Positions 13,389 through 26,290 are shown, counted from the stretch's first letter. The stretch: DNA of 64,000 nucleotides from Vespula vulgaris (GCF_905475345.1 NC_066592.1:3282501-3346500); one strand, 5' to 3'. The notes: generated by a model not told the origin, from the letters alone. Numbers and translations are program-made.

Positions 13389-14193
13389 TATAACAAGAAT
13401 AAAAAATATCGATGATTATTTTTAATTTCTCATTAATTATTTATATTTTATTTTTGAAATTGCCTAAGATAAATTATCGACGATATTATTTTCGTAACTA
13501 TAGTATCGTCCAAATGTTTCTCTGCTTTATTTTCTTTTCATATACATTTTTGAATCTCTCTCTCTCTCTCTTTCTTTCTAAATCCTTATCATCACAGCAA
13601 GGAAGATGAGGAATTATATTTATATCTGTAGAATATATAAAATTCCTTGAAATAATTTAACCTACTAAAAATTGGAGTAACCGAATTGGAACGTAAAATA
13701 TGAAATTTTGTGTTGATTCTTTTAATCAAAAAGAAAAAAAAAAAGAAAAGGCTTTATGTCTTTATTATCTTACCTTTGTCGACTCTACATAATTAATTAC
13801 ATCAACTAACGTACCGTGATCACGTCGTTTCAGAGTAATTGTTCGATCATGGAATATATTCGAGATAATACGCATATTGTGCACGCGCGCGCGCTACTCG
13901 CGCATGAATCTATATATATACACAGAACATATATAATATATATATACATCATATATATATATGCATATATATTCGTATGCACACATATACATATACATAC
14001 ATGATAAAGGAAAACAGGGACGATGTCATCGATAAGCAGATGTAAGCGCGCATGTTCAAAAACGTTGTTGACCCTTCAAAAGCGGAGGTAACCAATTAAA
14101 GCTCGAGAGCAACGCAACTCTGCTCGAACCGGTTTAAGTGGCTTAGATCGCTAGCTCGACGATATGTCCCAGGATTTTCTTCTAAACCATCCC

Positions 14194-14280
14194 TCTTCTC
14201 TCTCTCTCTCTCTCTCTCTTAATCTGTCTATCTATCTATCTGTCTATCTATGTATCTATCTATCCGTCTATCTATCTCTT
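14194..14280. repeat. Compound (CT)n and (CTAT/CTGT)n microsatellite
   Basis: CT run followed by about 14 imperfect CTAT-type units. Confidence 0.9.
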
Positions 14281-14953
14281 TATTAACAAAGATATATTAT
14301 ATCATAATAATTATATTCTTTATATAAATTCAAATAATATTTCTATTATATACACATATATACACATCAAATTTTATAATATATTCGACATTTTCTCTTT
14401 TGTATATTATACACGCAAACATATACACGCATATATATACATATATATGTGTGTGTGTGTGTGTGTATGTGTGTGTATGGGATGATTTTTGAAATAATTC
14501 AAGTTTAAATTCATTGATCGTAATATATTATAATATTACGATGTAATTTTACTGACTACCTAGTTATCGTTCATATTAAATGAGAAATAATTTTAAAACT
14601 TTGTTCTTTTTTTTTTTTTTGTTCATATGAATAGATAACATATAGGTACTATGTGCTTTTACATAAATTGTAGAAAAAGAGAAAAAAGGAAAAAAGATGG
14701 AAAAGAAAGGAAAAAGTAAATAATTCAGTATATTACGCTAATACATTATAAAGAAAGTTACCACAGATCGAAGTTTTCCTTCTCCGGCAATCTGTGTATG
14801 TGTGTAAAGCTCGATGTCAACGCGAACGAGAATATCGTCTGGAAAATAACGCTCGAGGCTAAACGAAGGGACAAGGTTCTTTATTAACGCGGAATATTCA
14901 TAAAGTTCGCATTAACGGTGCTATTGTGAAACCAAGTACTTTCGTTTCTCTCT

Positions 14954-14996
<43 letters not shown>

Positions 14997-15591
14997 ATTC
15001 TCATTTTCTTCCTTTATTTAAATTATTTTCATTTACATTATTAATACGTTACATTGTCTCAGTAAGTTCTTGTACTCTTAGTTATTTAAATTATTAGTTT
15101 GGATGTATGCGTGTGCGTTCATTCACTTCTATACTTATTCTGTTAAATCTGTCATACATATATATATATATGTATGTATGTATGTATGTACGAAGATACA
15201 ATGATAGACACGAATAATTTTTTTTCTTTCTTTTCTCTTCTTCCTTTTTTCCTTTTCTTTTTAAATTTACTTCAAACTTTTACATAATCATCGCGATAAT
15301 ATTTGCATTTATATCTAATCGTCATAATAATCTGATAAAATCTTATTGCACGTCGATTCGTATCTTTTTCTTTCTTGTTCTTCTTTATATTCATTTATTT
15401 ACTATTATTTATGATTAATATTATTAATTATATATTTATTAATTATAGATTTTCTTCTCGTTGTCACTCTCTTTATAAGCGATCTCTCTCATTTGACAAG
15501 ATATTTACGATGGCTTTTACTATATTAATCTTTTTTACTAGTTCTCCTTTACATCAAACTTTTGTTCGTAGATAAATAAATGTTATTTCTG

Positions 15592-15592
<1 letters not shown>

Positions 15593-15645
<53 letters not shown>
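15593..15645 (+). repeat. (CT)n microsatellite
   Basis: About 26 uninterrupted CT units. Confidence 0.95.
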
Positions 15646-15648
<3 letters not shown>

Positions 15649-15825
15649 TGATATTTTTACGTATATCCAAGTGTTCCCATGTAACCTGGCTTTTCATAAC
15701 AAGAGTATCGCAACGTACGGTTGACGCGTGGACATTCGTCACTCGAATAACTCTCTCTCGAAAAAAAAAATTACATCTGCTGGACCGTAGCTTGGAGGTA
15801 GTTTAAAGAACGATAAGAGAGAGAA

Positions 15826-15856
<31 letters not shown>

Positions 15857-16737
15857 TAAAGAAAAATAAAGAAAGAGGACAACTAAAAAATATATACGCT
15901 TGTGTCGTAATTAAACACTATCCAGCATCACAATGATAACACTACTCTTGTCAAGTTCTTATTATCTCGTTGACGTAGGAGTATACAAAATATTCTTCAA
16001 CATTTCTCCTTTTTCCACCCTCACACTATTCTTTTTTTCCTTTCTTTTTCTCTTTTTTTTTTTTCTTTGTTTCTTTGCATCGAGTACGTCGCGAACATTT
16101 TTTTTCTTCTTTTAACAGTTCCTCAGTAGCTATGTCCTTGCACATTCGTATTCTAACTTTATTTTGTTTATTTATTTATTATTTTTTTTTTATTATTATC
16201 CGATCAAATAAATTTATCCATCATTTTTTATTGTCGTTATACAGGTCAGGTCAATTTTTCTTTTTCTTCTTCTTCTTCTTTTTTTTTTTTTTTTTTTATT
16301 AAATCTCTTTTATCCTTTCGATCCTGATCGATAATAAGCCTGACAAATTTTATTTATTCTTCCTTCTATTTCTTTCTTTTTTTTCTTTCTTTCTTCTTAT
16401 CTTTCTTTCGTTTCGTTCGATGCAATCTCAAGATCGTTTTCGTATATCGTTCTCGTACCTCCCGATGATAGTACTCGCGAACCGAGAAAAATGATTTATC
16501 GAGCTTTAGAACCGCAGTCCGATAATCACGTAACCGAGCGTATAGCAGGTGCATAGTTTCTCTCGTAGCTAGGAAAAACGCGTCAACATCAAGCTAATGT
16601 GGCTCGTAAACAACCGCGTTAATATTCTCGAATTCATTTACGTGTCTCTTGTTTAAAACCGAGCTATTATTACATAAATATCGTTCTTAACTCAATTCGA
16701 TTATAAATATATCGAATAAGATTTTACAATTGAATAA

Positions 16738-16769
<32 letters not shown>

Positions 16770-16907
16770 GAATTATCATATAAGAAATAATCGTTCTTAA
16801 AGATCTCTAAAGATATAAATATATTTAAGACTTTACAATTAAAATCATAAAATTACAACCATCAAACGCGTTTAATAATCGTATTAAATATAAAATATCA
16901 TTATCCC

Positions 16908-16909
<2 letters not shown>

Positions 16910-16947
<38 letters not shown>
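16910..16947. repeat. (TA)n microsatellite
   Basis: About 19 TA units. Confidence 0.93.
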
Positions 16948-16950
<3 letters not shown>

Positions 16951-17183
16951 CTACCATAAAATATAATAAATATATATATATATAGATTGATATGTAAAAA
17001 AATTTATCCGAGCGGGACAAAAGTTCATTTAAGATCGCAAAAGAGTTTTAGGCTGGTAAAGGTCGTAAGTTCGTGCGTTAATACAGTCAAAGAGTAATTG
17101 GTGCACCATTTAAGGTGCTTCCAAGAGTACCTAACGAAAGTGTGTAAAAGGACGTAACGTAAATCTCTCTTTCTCTCTATCTC

Positions 17184-17184
<1 letters not shown>

Positions 17185-17218
<34 letters not shown>

Positions 17219-17219
17219 C
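17185..17219 (+). repeat. (CTAT)n microsatellite
   Basis: About eight CTAT units after a CT-rich run. Confidence 0.93.
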
Positions 17220-17778
17220 TTCCTTTCTTAACTACGTATATTTAAGAACGTTAGAAGCAGTAAGGTCGACTTTACCGTAAAAGAGAGGAGTAGTAAGGAA
17301 AGAGACCGGTTTAAGTAGAACTTATCGGAGTAGAAGCTTCGCTAGTATAGCTAACGCTTACCTACAGTTTGACTATGTATATGTAGTTGTATTATAATGC
17401 TCGTTTCTCTCTCACGATGGCAGAAAGCGCGTTGTAGTACCTAGTACTATCTCCTTCTTGCTGTGTGTTCGCTCGGGGGCAGACGGTTAGCTCCTTCAAA
17501 ATTAATTTCAAACGATGCGGATCTCTACATGGTTTCCTACCACCCTGTAACACCCTCTTCCTCCTTCTACACTCTCTCCTACCCCTATCCTGTAACTCAC
17601 ATACATACGTGCATACACACACAAACACACACATCCCTCCTCTGTCATTTGTCGACTCCATACGTCGGTCGGGTCGTTCAAATGTCACGACGTATTCGTT
17701 CCAAGCAATATAATGGCTGTCATATCGATCTTTGCTTATGTTATAAGAAGAATCGTTGTCTCTCTATCTATCTATCTA

Positions 17779-17809
<31 letters not shown>

Positions 17810-17990
17810 AATACGCATATTCTGTTTGCTGGTATGAAACAAGAGCAACGAGTTATGTATATAAGTAGATGGATCCGTATACACGTACGGTAATAAATTT
17901 ATATACATTAATACATACATGTATATATGTATATAAAAGAAAGAATGATGACATTCTTGATTACGTTCGGTCATATAAAAATCATGGTAT

Positions 17991-17998
17991 TTACGTAC
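17991..17998 (-). other. Ace: Splice donor of Ace exon 17999-18151
   Basis: Minus strand reads ACTCAG/GTACGTAA. CAG/GTACGT is an acceptable donor, and the reading frame is complete at the junction. Confidence 0.9.
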
Positions 17999-18151
17999 CT
18001 GAGTGAAAAAGTAATAGTAGACCTTCATTCCCCGATCGGCGAATAGTTGAGCGAAATGTATCGATGGGCATATGAAGAAGTAGTCACCTACTACGTCGGC
18101 TATCATCTTTTGATAGAGGTAACCGTCCTTTAGTTGTTCCCAATCGGTGTA
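17999..18151 (-). CDS. Ace: Acetylcholinesterase (AChE2 class), internal exon before the catalytic His
   Basis: Next exon of the same gene, 51 complete codons (phase 0 at both ends). It opens with Y-T-D-W, a landmark of cholinesterases, continues through V-V-G-D-Y-F-F-I-C-P and ends K-V-Y-Y-Y-F-F-T-Q. The VGD..F.CP block is diagnostic for the family. The Cys at exon residue 28 corresponds to Torpedo Cys402, which pairs with a Cys near the C-terminus. The family continues after F-T-[HQ] with R-T-S-T-S-L-W-G-E-W and then the catalytic His; that exon was searched for downstream (positions 1-17990) and not found, so it lies outside the window. Acceptor TTTTTTTAATTACAG and donor CAG/GTACGTAA flank the exon. 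It joins in frame to the exon ending at 38023, rebuilding the expected K-F-Q/Y-T-D-W junction. The ending Gln where Drosophila has His is a minor difference. No disabling change is seen. Confidence 0.95.
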
Positions 18152-18171
18152 CTGTAATTAAAAAAAGAAAA
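18152..18171 (-). other. Ace: Splice acceptor of Ace exon 17999-18151
   Basis: Minus strand reads CTTTTTTTAATTACAG/TACACC, with a T-rich tract just upstream of the AG. Confidence 0.92.
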
Positions 18172-18231
18172 ATGATATTTAATATATATATATATATGTA
18201 TGTTTTCTTAATTTAAGTGTATTGAATATTT

Positions 18232-18262
<31 letters not shown>

Positions 18263-18557
18263 AATATAAGAAAGAAAATAATGGAGAACGAAATTCGTTT
18301 ATTCTGACTAAAACGAGGATTAACGTGGGACGATTTTAATAAATAATTTCTTTCGAAGTTTTACTCATTTATTTTTCTTTTTTGTCTAGCTTGTAGGTTT
18401 GCTTTTAAATGTGCTCTTAGGTTTGTATAGCTTACGATTCTGCGATTTTAAATGTAGAAAGGAGAAAGGGAAAGAAATAGAAGAAGAAACTATTGAGTGT
18501 GTATGTGTGTGTTTGTTTTATGTTTGTTCTTTTTATCGTAGACAGTTACATACATAC

Positions 18558-18559
<2 letters not shown>

Positions 18560-18622
<63 letters not shown>
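18560..18622. repeat. Compound (TA)n(GTAT)n microsatellite
   Basis: About 19 TA units followed by about six GTAT units; roughly 400 bp upstream, in the transcript, of the acceptor of the second Ace exon. Confidence 0.93.
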
Positions 18623-19309
18623 TAAATTCACTTCATACTTGGAGCTTCTCTATCCAACAGGAAGGATATGATAAAACGATGCACGCTTCAATGGATAGGT
18701 TAGAAAACTGTGAACCTCTGTGTACATTAATCTTAGACTTGGCAAGCATTCAAGAAAATCTCTCCTCGGATGATCCGCTTACGTGAAGTAGTCGTTCAAC
18801 GTTCGAAAATCATTCCAAGTTGATCTCAAGTATCCCCTTTAAAAACGTATCTTCGAATCATTCTTTTCAACACGCTTAAAAAAAGACTTTTACGAATTAC
18901 TACGAGACAGAGAAAAATACATTATTTTGTTATGTCAAAATTAATATAAAATTCTTCGTCTTATATCCAAAGAAATTAAATGAGAAAAATGAGAAATTAA
19001 ATGAGTGTTATTTCGAATAAAAAGGAAAAGAAGAGAAACAATCATTGCGCACATGTTTGTATCGATATTTATTAATAGTTACCTGTTTTTTATTGATTCG
19101 TAAAAAAAATGAGAAATATTCACACTTCTATTTATTCGGATAAATAAAATAACACATCGTTTAAAAATTAAAACGCATTCATCGAAACACTCGCGTATGT
19201 ATTTCTTTTTCTTTTTTTTTTTGTCGTGTGTTTTTTTCGTCATTGTTGTTGTTGTTGTTATTGTTGTTGCTGATAAAAATTCAATGAGAAAGTTTGACAA
19301 GGTTGTTTC

Positions 19310-19472
19310 CTCGACGTACGAAGTTCAATGACTATCATCTTCTCGAGAGCCGTGGTTAGGAGAAAATAATGGAAACCTGAGAAGACGAGAAGAGGAAAGG
19401 GTCCGTGAGCCACTTCAAAGCTGTTCCGAGATAATGTTACGTTTCTCCTTAACTCCTGTGTCGCGAGACTTT

Positions 19473-19512
<40 letters not shown>

Positions 19513-19760
19513 GTGTGTGTGTATGTATATATACCCGTAGCTCGTAAGTACTTTGTGTGGGCGGAGTAAAGGGAAACAAACTCGAAATTAAGCGGTTTTG
19601 TCTTGAATGCTACCCGTATACGCCGAAACTCGGTTTGTTACGAACGGGCATAACACCGAGCTTCGTATCCCTTTACAAAAGCTTTCTATCGCACACGGAC
19701 ACCTTGGATTAGCACGAAACGTTTAATTGCACTCGCGACGCGTGTAATTATTTCGTCAGG
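19310..19760. other. Two non-repetitive blocks around a TA repeat
   Basis: 19310-19470 and 19540-19760 are complex and CpG-containing, split by the TA array at 19475-19509. No recognisable coding frame. Confidence 0.25.
19475..19509. repeat. (TA)n microsatellite
   Basis: About 17 TA units, then a short GT run. Confidence 0.92.
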
Positions 19761-19921
19761 TTAATCAAACATAATAATAATAATGGTAAACGTAAATATA
19801 TGACAATCGAATCGGATCGAATCGTATCTCGATTGGGATTTACGGTCGGTCGAAGAAAAAAAAAACAGAAAGCGAAATAAAGCCAACAGAAAAGTATTCT
19901 TCTTTTTTCTTTCTTTTTTTC

Positions 19922-19926
<5 letters not shown>

Positions 19927-19967
<41 letters not shown>
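19927..19967 (+). repeat. 41-base poly(T) homopolymer
   Basis: The longest homopolymer in the window, preceded by an imperfect T/C-rich tract from about 19900. On the Ace sense strand it is poly(A). No adjoining retroelement sequence or target-site duplication was seen. Confidence 0.9.
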
Positions 19968-20409
19968 CTAATTCGATAAAATATTTTTCGATGATGACGA
20001 TAACGACGACAGTAATTTTTCATTCGTATTTATTGACATCGATGGAATTATCGATGGAACTTCTTTTTTCTTTCTTCGTATAATGAATTCGAAGTTCTTG
20101 GAAGAAATGTAATTTCTTTTTTCTTTTTTTTTTTTTTCTTTTTAAATTTTTATTCGTAGTTTTGACTCTGTCAGGTTATTTCGCACGTAGGTGCTAAAAC
20201 GCTTAGAGAATGTTACGCAGTTCTTCGGTAAAATTTTATTAAGCCGTAGGGTATTTTCTTTCTTTTCTTTCTTTTTTATTTTTCTTTTTTGGATAGAAGC
20301 GATTCTCGCGATAAAGAGAGAAGTCGTACAGAATGATCGAAATTCAAAACTGTGAAAAATAAAAAACACGACTTCATTCGAAATTTATTTCCTCGGATAT
20401 CCTGTCCTT

Positions 20410-20440
20410 GACCTACTACTACTCCGACCTACTACTACGA
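20410..20440. repeat. Short direct repeat around GACCTACTACTAC
   Basis: GACCTACTACTAC occurs twice, 17 bp apart, in an otherwise non-repetitive stretch. Confidence 0.6.
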
Positions 20441-20720
20441 GAAAATCTATTCGAGATTCGCGAACGACGAAGTAGAAGGTACTATCTACTTCCTTAGGCG
20501 TCCCCAAGTTATTCTCGACTTTCTATGAGCCATCTTCCGTTCTGTCCGTTGGAAATAATTAATGAGTTCGATAGAAGGAAGTCCGAATTCTACGTGGCAG
20601 TAAACTTACATCGGTAGAATAAACTTTCGAGGAAAACAAATGGTTAGTAAATATGTATATACTGTGTGCATATGTATATTATATGTATGTACATGTACAC
20701 ACATAGAATAATTATAATAG

Positions 20721-21131
20721 ACGAATTATTTCTAAGATCTTTAAAAATAAAAATTCCTAAATTTTCTTTTTCAATCTTTAATGTATCAGAGTACTCCCGT
20801 TCCTGTTAAATATTTAATTAAGAATTATTTATAAAATCTTCGAAAGTGAAAATTTCAACATTTTCTTTTTAAATCTATAATGTATCCCGAGTAATCTCGA
20901 TCATGTTAGATATTTAATCAAGGACGAATTATTTGCAAAATCTTCAAAAGTACAAATTTCTAAATCTTCTTCTATAAATCTTTAATATATCCGAGTAATC
21001 TCGATCATGTTAGATATTTAATTAAGGACGAATTATTTGCAAAATCTTCGAAAGTGAACATTTCTAAATTTTCTTTTCAAATCTTTAAAATAAATAATCT
21101 CGATCAGGTTAGATATTTAATTACGATAAAT
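20721..21131. repeat. Four tandem copies of a ~103-bp unit
   Basis: The block ACGAATTATTT recurs at 20721, 20821 (degenerate), 20924 and 21028, and each is followed by AAAATCTTCGAAAGTGAA, TTCTAAATTTTCTTTT, a CTCGATCATG block and TTAGATATTTAATTA. Copies diverge by substitutions and small indels. The last copy is shortened and ends near 21131. Confidence 0.85.
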
Positions 21132-21999
21132 TCATGCGAATGATTTCATTCGAATCGAGTATTTAATCGTATCACGGTAAGTTACGGTCATAGTTAAAAG
21201 GTGATTATTAATTTCAATTTCGCGTCTGTGTAACGATATAATAATACACTATGGCTAATTTTCATTGGCTAAAACCACTTGGAGGTGCCGTAAGCCGTGG
21301 TTTAAAGTCAAGCATGTGGTTAGCTTATCGACTAAACTCTCACTACGAAAGCATCATTCTTTACAGCTTTAGCTTCATTTTCAGAGAGCACAGATCGAAA
21401 GATAAGCCCCGCTTTAATCTTGACATCATCCGAGTTCCCAGCATCGTCCTCTTCATCATTCCTTCCACTTCTCTTCAACATGTCTTTGTCTATACATATG
21501 TAATATATATTTCTTCTTTTAATCGTCTTAATCTTCGCATCATCCATACATCTACAATATCGAAATTATCGAACGAATTGTTCCAACGAGTTTCCTTTCG
21601 TTATCTTTTCTTTTCTTATTTTGATATTTATTCTATTAGTATTATTTTTTGACGTAGAATTAATCATCAATTGATTCTTCTTAATCGTTATCTTGAAAAT
21701 ACGTCTAGCAAGTATTCATAACAATTTTTTTTTACAATTTTTCTTTTCGTTTCGTTCTTTTTTTTTTTTTGTTTCTTTTTTCTCCAGCCAGTTCTCATGT
21801 AATTAAACTTTAGATGGCTTATCGATCGTTAAAAGGAAAAAAAAAGAAAAAAAAAAGAAACGAAAAGAAAAAAAGAAAAAAAGAAAGAACGAAAGGAAAC
21901 TAAAAAAAAAAAAAGAAGAAATAGAAAAAAAAGCTACAACTCGTTTCGCGAAAGATCTTCGATTTTCTTTCGTGACGACGAATGCACACTCTCTCGATG

Positions 22000-22320
22000 G
22001 TAAAGGACTTTGAAAAAACTTTTTACCTACTTTAACGTCTTATCGTGAAAGATTCTCTAGCTTGGCAATTAAAGTGAGTTTCAAACTATGATTTTATATG
22101 GCTTCGAAATACAAGATTATTTCCGCAAGCAGAAGCCGAAAATCTTACTGAAACTATCCAACTAGGTAATACTCCGACGACGAGCTCCTCCAATAAACCT
22201 CGTCTACCTTCTAAAAAGGATTTACGAATCTCCATTTTCTTTTCGATTTTCTACAGAAGCATTCGGTCGAAAACTTATAGCGTATGAAAATTGTATTCCT
22301 GTATATATGCACGTATATAT
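22000..22320. other. Non-repetitive island, function unknown
   Basis: About 300 bp of complex sequence after a 100-bp purine tract. Nothing recognisable on either strand. Confidence 0.2.
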
Positions 22321-24039
22321 AGGGTGAGCCAAGTCGAATGAAACATCTAAATGTTATATATAATATTTTAATATATTACATTTAGAAGATATAAACAAAA
22401 ACGTGTATCCTGCAATAATTAAAGTATTTTGCAAATGGAATGAAAACGGCCAACAAAAGTCGTATCATTTTTTTAGTTATTAAAATATTTCTTTTACTTT
22501 TGTTACTTTATTTCATTTTTTAAATAGAACGATCAATATTTGGATGCATTAATGACAAAACGAGTAACTTCCTTTCGCCGTCTTCTTTTTCGTTACCTCT
22601 GAATTAAAAAAAAAAAAAAGAAAAAAAAGAAGAAGTAAAGAAAAGAAAAGAAAAAAGGAGATAGTTTTTTATAAAACACCCAGTACACGTGGTAAATTTA
22701 CGAAGGATTTGTTATATGAAATGGTCGAAGAAAAGGTTAGGGTTGCTAGCATCTGGTCATACATATGGAAAGACGTTTGAAAAGAATAGAGAAGGAAGTT
22801 TAAAGTAGTGAGAGGTAGACAGAGATATCTAATAGCGCGACAGATTTCCATATATACCTATAATATATTCTACATAGTTTCCACCCAAAGTACATATTCT
22901 CTTCTTTCTCTATTTCTTTGGAATTTTTATATATTTCTCCTTTCTCTCTCTCTTTCTCTCTCTATGTATATATACACATACGCATATATATATATCTGTT
23001 TCTTATATATATTCATATGTGCATTTACTCTCTTGTCCTTTATCACTTGCTCTTTCATATAGTAACTTATCTCGAGGAAGAACATATTTTTATGTCTATC
23101 CTTGTTGAACCTATGCACGTCATAGTACATGACACGATTATTATATATACATATATACGTGTATATATATATACACACAGAATGACCCAAAAGTTCCTAG
23201 TGACATTCAAACTTTCTCGGCAATTTAAAAAAATCAATTACTCTATTCCGCGACTTTTCACGTTCACGTATTGTGGTTAATCATAGAGTTGTAGAATTAA
23301 AAAAAATGTAATTAGTCTAAAAAGTTTTCCAAAGGGGTTGATCGATCGATTTGTTTAAAAAAGCAAAAACCAACTCTAGAATCTTTCGACTCGCTCACAA
23401 TACATTTTATCTCATGAAAAATTTCTCTGATTATTCAAAACAAAAAAAAAAGAAAAGAAAAACAAAGAAAGAAAAAGAAGGGGGAAAGAAAAGCTACAGA
23501 AAATGTTTAAATATATTTCAATAAAAATTCACGCGAATAATCGTCCGACTTTATCACGTTCCATGTAAACGAGATCGATATTTAAGCGTGAACTTATGCA
23601 TACAGTTTGAAACGATCTAAGAAGAATGTCGTTCGTTTGAGAAGTAATTACAATGTTACGAGGTGATCCCTTGCGACTCGTAAAAATGAATGTCAAACTT
23701 CATGCATATCCATCCACTATCCATCGAATTCCATCGGGTATTATCGATCGAAATATCATCACGCAGAAACTTGCTAGTTATTCCCTATCCATTCTTCTTA
23801 TTTCTCTTTCTCTCTCTTTTTCCCTTTGTCTCTCGCTCTCCTTTTTTTTCTAGGTTCAAGGGTCGTTAAAATTAACGATGTTTACAGAACGTGGCCAATC
23901 GATATCGTAACGACTCTTACTCGTAACGTTTCTCCATCGCTTTACTTCAACTGCAATTTACTTTGGCACGTTAATAAAGTTAGACGGAGCTTTCGTCGCA
24001 ATAACAATTTACTTTCCAATAAGAAGGAGCCACTTTCTC

Positions 24040-24080
<41 letters not shown>

Positions 24081-24184
24081 TTCTCCTTCTCTTTTATTCT
24101 TATTATTACTCTCTCTTTCTATCTTATTCTTTCTCTCTTTCTCTCTTTCTCCGTATTTTACTCTCACTTATTCATCGTTAACGA

Positions 24185-24420
24185 CGAATAGCACGAAGCT
24201 AGAAAATTGTACTATCGTTAATCAAGCCATTTCCAGGCTTTCCTCTTCGTTATATCTCGAATACGTTATCGCCATTATCAGTCTTATCTATCAATTTGCC
24301 AAGGAGTAGTCCGAAGACGCCTCGATCAGCGGTGAATTAATTACTGGATTAATTACGACCGGTAAATCGTCGACGATGTCGCGTTCCAACCTTGCACGCT
24401 AATACTTACAGTTTACTCGT
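24185..24420. other. Non-repetitive island, function unknown
   Basis: CpG-containing complex sequence between a CT-rich and a TA-rich array. No open frame of note. Confidence 0.25.
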
Positions 24421-24453
24421 TCTATATACGTACATATACATGTACACGCGCAC

Positions 24454-24457
<4 letters not shown>

Positions 24458-24497
<40 letters not shown>
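24458..24497. repeat. (TA)n microsatellite
   Basis: About 20 TA units. Confidence 0.94.
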
Positions 24498-24500
<3 letters not shown>

Positions 24501-25769
24501 ATGTACACGAGGTCGCTAAAGATAGTTCGTCCTACTTTACCTTGAATTTGGGACGAGGAATAGAAGGAAGAAAAGGGAATTGCATCGAAAATTCTATGCT
24601 TAGAAAGAAAAGGGCGATACACGAGGAAAGATAAAGCCAGCACTGCTTTATCATTAGTTGATAAAGAATCGCATTCATTAATGGGACTTTTCAAATGGAA
24701 GCCTCATTTTAATCTTACCGCGAATTTCTTTTTCTTCTTCTCTCTTTATTTTATTTTTTTATTTTTTTTTTTATTTATTTTTTTGCTCCTTCCTTCTTCT
24801 CTTCTTTTTTCTTTCTTCTTTTCTATTCTTCCTTCCCTCATCTCCCACCCTCTCACCTTATACGAATACGAAAAGAAATTGAATGTTCCCATTGCTCGAG
24901 TCCTTATTTCTATTCCTATCGAGAATCTTCTTAAAAATTTATTCTTCGAAAGAGTAATGGCCTATTTATTTTAAATTCCCTTATCTAATATCATTAAGTC
25001 GAGGATCGGCGAATCCTCTTTACTTGGAAGGATTCGATATTTCGAGAAGTTTTGCATTGCAAAGTACAGTGTCCTTTATTTTTTCGAGTAAAAATGAAAA
25101 AGCAATAATGTTTTGTACTTAATACCACGTCATTCTCTTTCTTTTTTTTTCTTCTAGTGAAAGAGAGAGAGAGAGAGAGAGAAGGAAAAGAAGGACGATC
25201 GAAAAAAGGATTATATCCTGAAAGTGGGTCAAACTGTTGTTGTATCACTTGATTCACCAACGAAAAATTTTCTTTTCCTTTCCGCGATATTTTAAATAAG
25301 AAACCTGATTGCACACGAGTCGAGTGGAATAGACGAATCTAAGAAGAATAGAGTGGGAGGTATTATTAAACAGAAGTTTTCTACGGATGGTATTGTTTCC
25401 AACGTTCGTGAGATTCGTCCATTCTTCGTCGACGACTTTGCAATTTAGTTCGAGGAACCCGCCTCTATCTTCCGTCTTGGAAAAATAGTTCAGAAAAGAA
25501 AAAGATAGAAAAATAAAAAAAAAAGAAAAAGAGAGAGAGAAAGAGAGAATAAGGAGATAGTTTCTTCCTCTGGTAACATACGTATCCTTTAACTTCCAAG
25601 GACAAAGATCTCGATTTATGGTTGAACATGTAACCCCAACAGAGGTTGAACAATGTGAATGTTTTTCAAGCCGTTCTGTTAGTCCTTCTAAATTTCTAAA
25701 ACTTGGTATCTTTTTATTTCTTTTTTTACGAGCTTGTAGCATATGTAGATATATGTGTGTATATATATG

Positions 25770-25801
<32 letters not shown>

Positions 25802-26257
25802 TGCAATATAATAGCTGTGTTCAACGTTGACGTCACGCCTTTACTTTGGTAAGAATGATAAAACGGAAGGATATGGTTTTCTTTTTTCCTTTTTTTTCGT
25901 TCTTGTTCTATTTTTCTTATTGTTTTTTTCTTCTTTTCTTTCCTTTTCTCACTTTCGTCTCTCCTCAGACTACGGCTCATCATCCTCGAAGCCAAAAGAG
26001 ATTCTTTATTAAACTGTGTGCTTATACGTACGTATGTATGTATGTATGTATGTATATATAATACCTGTTTAGACGATGTCGAGTAGAATATACGTATAAA
26101 GGTGGATCCTATCTCGAATAGGAAAGTCAATTTTTTTCGAAAGATCGATCGATCAATCTATCAATCGATCGAATCGATGACCGTTATCGAGAGAACCATG
26201 CATCCGATCCGAAGAGAAATTTTCCGGGTCTTATCAACAAACGCATTGAAAGGAGAT

Positions 26258-26290
<33 letters not shown>

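Larger units (their letters stand above)
1..17998 (-). other. Ace: Ace intron downstream of exon 17999-18151 (partial, at least 18.0 kb)
   Basis: Starts at the donor GTACGTAA and runs off the left edge; phase 0. The exon with the catalytic His (W-G-E-W-M-G and H-G-D-E blocks) was sought on the minus strand and not found. The stretch contains a 77-bp tandem array, a G-quadruplex motif, many microsatellites and several non-repetitive islands. A separate gene in the far left part cannot be ruled out, but no coding-like reading frame supports one. Confidence 0.75.

Noticed and set aside
17392..17713. Overlapping frames of about 80-120 codons on both strands next to the Ace exon
   Set aside because: Cys/Arg-rich and Ser/Thr/His-rich frames overlap on opposite strands, include a CA-repeat segment and match no family; they are not the expected next Ace exon, which would carry W-G-E-W-M-G.
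19900..19967. Poly(T) as the tail of a minus-strand retroposed copy
   Set aside because: No retroelement or processed-gene sequence adjoins it and no target-site duplication was found; the neighbouring T/C tract suggests simple repeat growth.
23175..23205. GACCCAAAAGTTCC, like a mariner terminal repeat
   Set aside because: No inverted partner nearby and the match is short.
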